NCBI GenBank assembly: GCA_944472155.2
Contig: OX235272.1
Location: 17,406,354 to 17,470,353 of the forward strand
Origin: Trichobilharzia szidati
Taxonomy: Eukaryota > Platyhelminthes > Trematoda > Strigeidida > Schistosomatidae
DNA length: 64,000 bases
Direction of reading: 5' to 3'
The position numbers and the translations under genes were made by a program. Shown piece by piece: positions 55,701 through 61,700 of the stretch (positions are counted from its first letter, which is position 1; each line of letters starts with the position of its first letter). The notes below the pieces were generated by a model. That model did not search any database, was not told where the DNA came from, and saw only the letters and a program-made list of their open reading frames with translations.

Positions 55701-58700
55701 AGTTATATTTGTCTCAAATTGGCAGAAGTTGAAATTCATGGGCCACTGGATCACGTCCCAATGACTGCATGGTCTAAGACATCACTTTGTAACCGGAATG
55801 CCCTGGGTCCGAACCCCAGAGGGTGCGCACTGATGAGTAATTCCAAAGTAGGGTGAAACAACTGTCTAATAGTTCTCTATCTATTGTCAACTAGTGATCA
55901 AACTTATATTCTAAAGAATCATTACCGTTCACAGTTATCTGGAACAGAACTTCCACGTTCAGTCTGTGAGGCAAATTTATTGAATGACTACTCATTTACC
56001 GACAGTGAAGTACGGAGAGCGAGATTCGAGCTGTGGACTCATTATAGCTGAAAGTCTAGTGCTTAGAACAACAACGGAACACATCTCCCAATAGATCTTA
56101 ATCTAAGAGGACTAAATAAAGTAAAAAGTTTAGCTTCACATATAATCTTTCACATATGTAACATAACGTGAACATCGAACATGTATCCACATATACTAGC
56201 GAATACACAGCAGCATTCCACCTTAGTTCTGTTTGTGATAAATAGAAAGTGGAATATGAAGGTGAAAGGTGGTTGTCCAGTGCATTCATAGAAAGGTGTC
56301 TATATTTATTATTATTATACTCTTGAGTTCTAAGTGGAACACAGGGATTCAACAGAACACCTCCGTTTCATCCTGTCATCTGCAGTCCTCTTTAAGTTGG
56401 TTCCACGATTGCAAAATATCATCATTCGCCGATGACATATATATGTCTGATTTCCCACAAACTGGAAGATATGCAAGCGAAAAGCAACAAGTTGGCAGAA
56501 GAAGTATCCAGAGAAGATAGGACTTCAGGTGAACATAGAGAAAACAGAGGTAATGAAGATTCCTGGGCAAGAACAACAACAACAGACAACGATCAGCATA
56601 ATTGGGAGGAACCTGTAAGAAACAACCTCCTTCACCAACCGACCTGGGAAGCATCGTTTCAACTACAGGAAGAAGGAACTGACGAGGATATCAAAGCAAG
56701 AATCGGAAAAGCAAGACAAGCTTTCACTACTCTCAAGTCTCTGTGGAGGTCAACACTCAGCACTCACCATCAAAACGAAGATAAGATCCGGATTTTCAAC
56801 TACAATGTGAAGCTAGTCAGTGCTACTCACTATACGGATGGATCAGAGACTTGCACTGCGCGTCATAAAAACCATCTCAAACAAACTACAGACCTTCATC
56901 AACAGCTCACTTTCTTCGCTCAATACCACTCAAGATCAGATGGCCGGCCAGAAAAGATCAGCAACAGGGAGAGATCTCTGGCAATGAGCGAACCAACTCA
57001 GCAGGAACCGATTGTGAAAGAAATAGGCAGGAAGAAATGGAGATGGATTGGCTGGCCATACTCTGAGGGAACAAACCATCAAGTGACATCACTAGCTGCT
57101 GCTGGATTCAACATAGAACTTGGCACCGAAGTCCAGCAGTTCGAGTTGCCACGTTATAAATAGCACATAAAGGTAGACAGGAAAATGAGAGAAGAGAATC
57201 AATAGAGTTTTGACAAATATAAGAGTGAAACAGAATGAGTAATGGTAGAAAGGAATATGAAAGATTACAGAGACTGAATACATCTGCGTAAGCCATTAAC
57301 AACGATTTTGAGCCTTGTCACCTATTGTCTCCAGTCATTGATTCTTAGAGTCCCGAGGGCCTCAATCAACCCGGAAGTCTGCATCTCCCTACCTGACTTG
57401 ACTCAGTTTAACTTTCAGGGATTTCATGGGTTGATTGATGCCATGTTTTTGTTTGGCCACCACTTACTCTTTTCCAACCTCCATCTATATCAGCTAGTAA
57501 TGCCCGTCGGGGTGGGGGAGGCGATGTTTAGGCATGCGTAGCACGTGACCTAGCCATCTCAATCTATGTAACTTCATAGACTCTTCCAGTGATTTTCCCT
57601 CTTTGCCCAACACTCTACGCCTAACGTCAACATTACTTACCTTATTATACCACCTAACGTGAAAAAGAGATCGTAAACATCTGTGGTCAAAAACAGACAA
57701 TCTCTTCATGTCTTCCGCTCTCAATGGCCACGTCTCACTGCCATAGAGAAGGACGGAGCGAAGTGCTGAGCAGTATACACGTCCCTTGGTTGACAGTCGG
57801 ATGTCACGCCTACGCCAGAGACGGTGTAAGTTAGCGAAAGCAGCTCGAGCTTTCTGGATCCGTGCTGTGATTTCGTCACCAATCAATCCGTTGGTGCTGA
57901 TACAACTTCCCAAATAGGTGAAGTGGTCAACATGTTCTATCACTTCACTCCCTATCACTAAGCTAGGAGTTGACGTAGTCGAGTCCTGTAGCAGCATCTT
58001 ACATTTCACAGGGGCGAATCGCATGACAAACATACGAAGATTGCTGCTCAATGTGTTCAGAAGACTCTGCTCTATTTTGTCAGCATCCTCCCCTAACAGG
58101 ACTATGTCGTCTGCGTATTCTAAGTCTATAAGACTATTCCCTGGTAACAAGTCGATTCCTGCGTCGTTAAGTTCAGTTAAGGATACTTCCATTAGCATAT
58201 CTATGATGAAGTTAAACAGAAAAGGGGAAAGTGGACATCCTTGACGGACACCACTGGATGTAATCAATTCAGATGACAATTCCCCATAAGCCCTTACACA
58301 GCTACGTGAGTTTGAGTAGAGTGCTTTGATTAGTGCAATGTACTTTCCTGGCACTCCCTTCATAGTCAAACATTGCCATAGAACCTCTCGATCCACGGAG
58401 TCGAAGGCCGCCTTCAAGTCAAGAAATATGGCACTTGTTGAACGTCTAAAAGACATCACTAGACAAGTCATTGCTTGAGTGGAACCCGAAAGGGAAGCGG
58501 TGGCGAGTTGGTCGTCAGTGCAAGGGTGACTTGGAGGAGGTCATGTGAAGAGGGGATGAAAACGTGTGGGCAGACTTGGAACCAGGTGAAGACTCTAGCA
58601 GAGAACCGAACGCAATGGAGACGCACGGCTGAAGTCCTATGTTCCTCTAGGAATTAAAAGAAACAATAATAATAATCCATAAACCACAAATGTGAATGTA

Positions 58701-61700
58701 GGTGGTAATGAAAACAATTGTTGGATATCATGCGATAAATTCATTTAGTTAATTCAGTAACAATGTTAACTAATCACTCTTATCTTTACACCGTTTATAA
58801 TTGGCTTCATTCTGTTTATCTTAAATAGGATTGCAACACTGAGATGAGGTAAATCTTCATCTTCGATATAATACAGACTATTTATGGATCATCGCAGATG
58901 GATGTTATTGATATTCTTGTATTCTCTGATTTGGATGCGTTAATGTGAAATTTAACTGTCCAGATCAGAGAACAAACCGACAATAAAATGAAAATCCTTA
59001 TCTTTCATCTCATTCAGTGGAAATGTGGCTTATAGACTTTAGCAGTTGCTTTTCAGGTAACCGATCCCGGCTTCGAATGACACCCCGCTTAGGTAGTTTA
59101 ATGTCTACAATCGGATCGTACTAAGCCTTGTAGCTGGTAACAAACACACAGCTGAGGAGAGTACAGAAAAATCCAGCTGACCCACACTGTCATTATCTAA
59201 AGCTAATCAGTTTTGCTTCGCTGACATTTACCGAAGAGCTTTCAATCTCTCAGATAAAAGACAAAATTGACTGACAATTACAAACGTACGGAATACACTT
59301 AGTTATTTGCAAGGTATAAATTTCAAGGTGAAAGCACAATATTTGATTTGTATGACAATATACATGTAGTGTCTAGCAAATGAGGAAAACAACAGCACGG
59401 TATATATTGCTCCCGTATAGCCTACTAGCCGCTTACATCAACCGATAACAATTCACGGTTGACAGATGCATTCCGAGTGGAACATAGAGCTCTAAACTTC
59501 CAAGTTTCAGTAGTCACGGTGTTGTTTGTACAGGATGAAGTCGCTAGTCCGACGTTCAACGTTACTTCTTTTCCAGTTTCACTACCTGCTAAGCGAGATT
59601 TAAGAGTGCGACGGCCAGCTGTGGTCGGCTAGCATTCTCCCACAGAACCACCTGCACACTTATCTTAGTCTAACCAGCAAATAATACTGACTGAAGTGAG
59701 TGGTTACAGAAAGTAACAGTAGTGGATAGAGACGAGAAGAAAGGTACAAGTTTTAATAAGCCGGTTATAGAGCTATCGCCTGGAGGGACAACAACCAATG
59801 GCACATGTCAGGTGTCACTAATGTCCACATTCTTATTTCATCTTTCTATACAACTATGGATGGGGGGAGGGGTTGATTTCAACGCTTTTAAAATTAATTT
59901 TTTATCTGAAAATGGCCTTATTAACAAGTCCCCAGGAGTACTTACTTACTTTACTTCGGCTATCTCCTACGGGAGGATGAGCCGGCTTCATGAACACCTC
60001 GAATCATCGCTGCCCAGGCGCGGCGCGTTTGTAAGAGAGTTCATGAAGTTACATGAGAATTTGGTACGAGTGATGTCCCCAGAATCGCTCGGCCTTTTCT
60101 TTGAGAGTGCAGCTCTAGCCTTTACACAACCAAGTGTGACCTACAAGGCAGTAGGAGTGGAGTAGGGAGACCACTATCCATTGGAAGCCGGTGACCGGAG
60201 TTCGGTTCATACGCTTTTTTGAATGGGACCAGACATCCAGGACATCCAACAAGCCCTTTGTCCATACGTCTGCCGGTGAGCTCCAGTGAGCTTCATACGC
60301 CAGTCGTTGGAGATTTGGAATCAGGGTTTAGCCATCTCCCCTAGACTGTCATCCAATGGACAGTCAACCCGGTGAAGAGCGCCGGGCATCCGCTTTCGCC
60401 CTCTCACTTTGGTGAAAAACACCTCCGCCACGTGAAGGCAGTGAGTAGGACTTTCTCAGGAGAGGCTATGTAAGACGCCCGGTCATATGGGAGTATTTCG
60501 AGAGGTGTGCGGAGGGGTGGCCAACCCGCAGCGCAAGGCACCCACCCCAGGAGTCACCAGTTAAGGATTCACAACACGAATTTTGGAGGGTCCCAGTGAT
60601 AAAGTTTACAACTTCCCAAAGAGCTCACAGATAAAATTCAAAAATTGAGTGATTATTTCTAATGATATAATAATAATAATATTAACAGAAGAAAGCAAAT
60701 TCTATTGTATAAATTACCTGTGTTGATTTTAACTGACTAAACAATACTAACGGGTTCCTTTGAGTTGACTGTGATTGTGAACAAAGAAAAGGTTGAGAAA
60801 GCGAATTCGATGACGAAGATAACTGTGACGCTGAACGAAATGCTGATACTGAAACCTGAATAAAAGTTTCCATGTAAAAAAAACATCATTTTCGTTAACG
60901 TTCATAATACTGATACTAATATTAATAATAATAATAATAAATTATAAGACGACTCTTCTATTGTGCCTATAAACTTTGTTGGAACAAGAGAAGGTCGACA
61001 CAATAACCCTTTAATAAGTAGCAGTTGCCAATCATAAAAAACGCCAAATACACACTAGGATAAACTACTTGATACAACTTTTTCTAAGTAGTCTGTGATT
61101 ATTTGAGGAGATTATATCTTGAATTTCCCTTTGATCTATATGTTCGGCAACTACGTACGTAGCCCGGGGTTCGACCCCCAGTCGATGCACTTCTAAACCT
61201 CACTAAGCAGGTAATAAGCCCAGGAAAGAGGGAAGGTTGCGCGCAACCCCACCCAGTAAAAAAAATAACATCACTTCGGATGACCACATCCAATGAAAGG
61301 TGACCTCTGTCGTGTCCAAATACAAACTGATAGACCTCAGAATTACTCACAGGACGATGATATCGGACGCAAGCAATCCTACAGAAATAGCAATGATCGA
61401 ATACGCAGAGTCACAGCACATCCTCAGCTTGAAGGGGCCACGTTCCACAGGCGTAGAACAATACTGCACGCACTGAACAACTGCAAACCTAACCTTTAAC
61501 AGCCAGGCTAACGTCACGACGGCGCTAGAAGTGATCCAAAGTGTAGTGTAAAACTGTCTCTCATGGGAGCATTGTAAACCTGACCTTTGATAGCCAGGCT
61601 GCAGAAGTGGACCAAATTGATGTATGCTACCCTAGCTTTCATTTTACGACTAAAGATCTCGTCCATCACACCTCCGCCAGCACTCACATACAGCCATCTA

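Larger units (their letters stand above)
56320..58680 (+). mobile_element. LINE-A (subfamily B) split by LINE-B
   Basis: The part at 56320-57095 holds a long frame with DRTSGEHRENRGNEDSWA, LQEEGTDEDIKARIGKARQA and KIRIFNYNVKLVSATHYTDG. It resumes at 58452 and ends CTCTAGGAATTAAAAGAAAC plus AATAATAAT near 58675. Confidence 0.9.

Noticed and set aside
61293..61499. Open frame with RRVTAHPQL as a protein gene
   Set aside because: It is the antisense shadow of LINE-C; the same shadow appears at 62917-63123.
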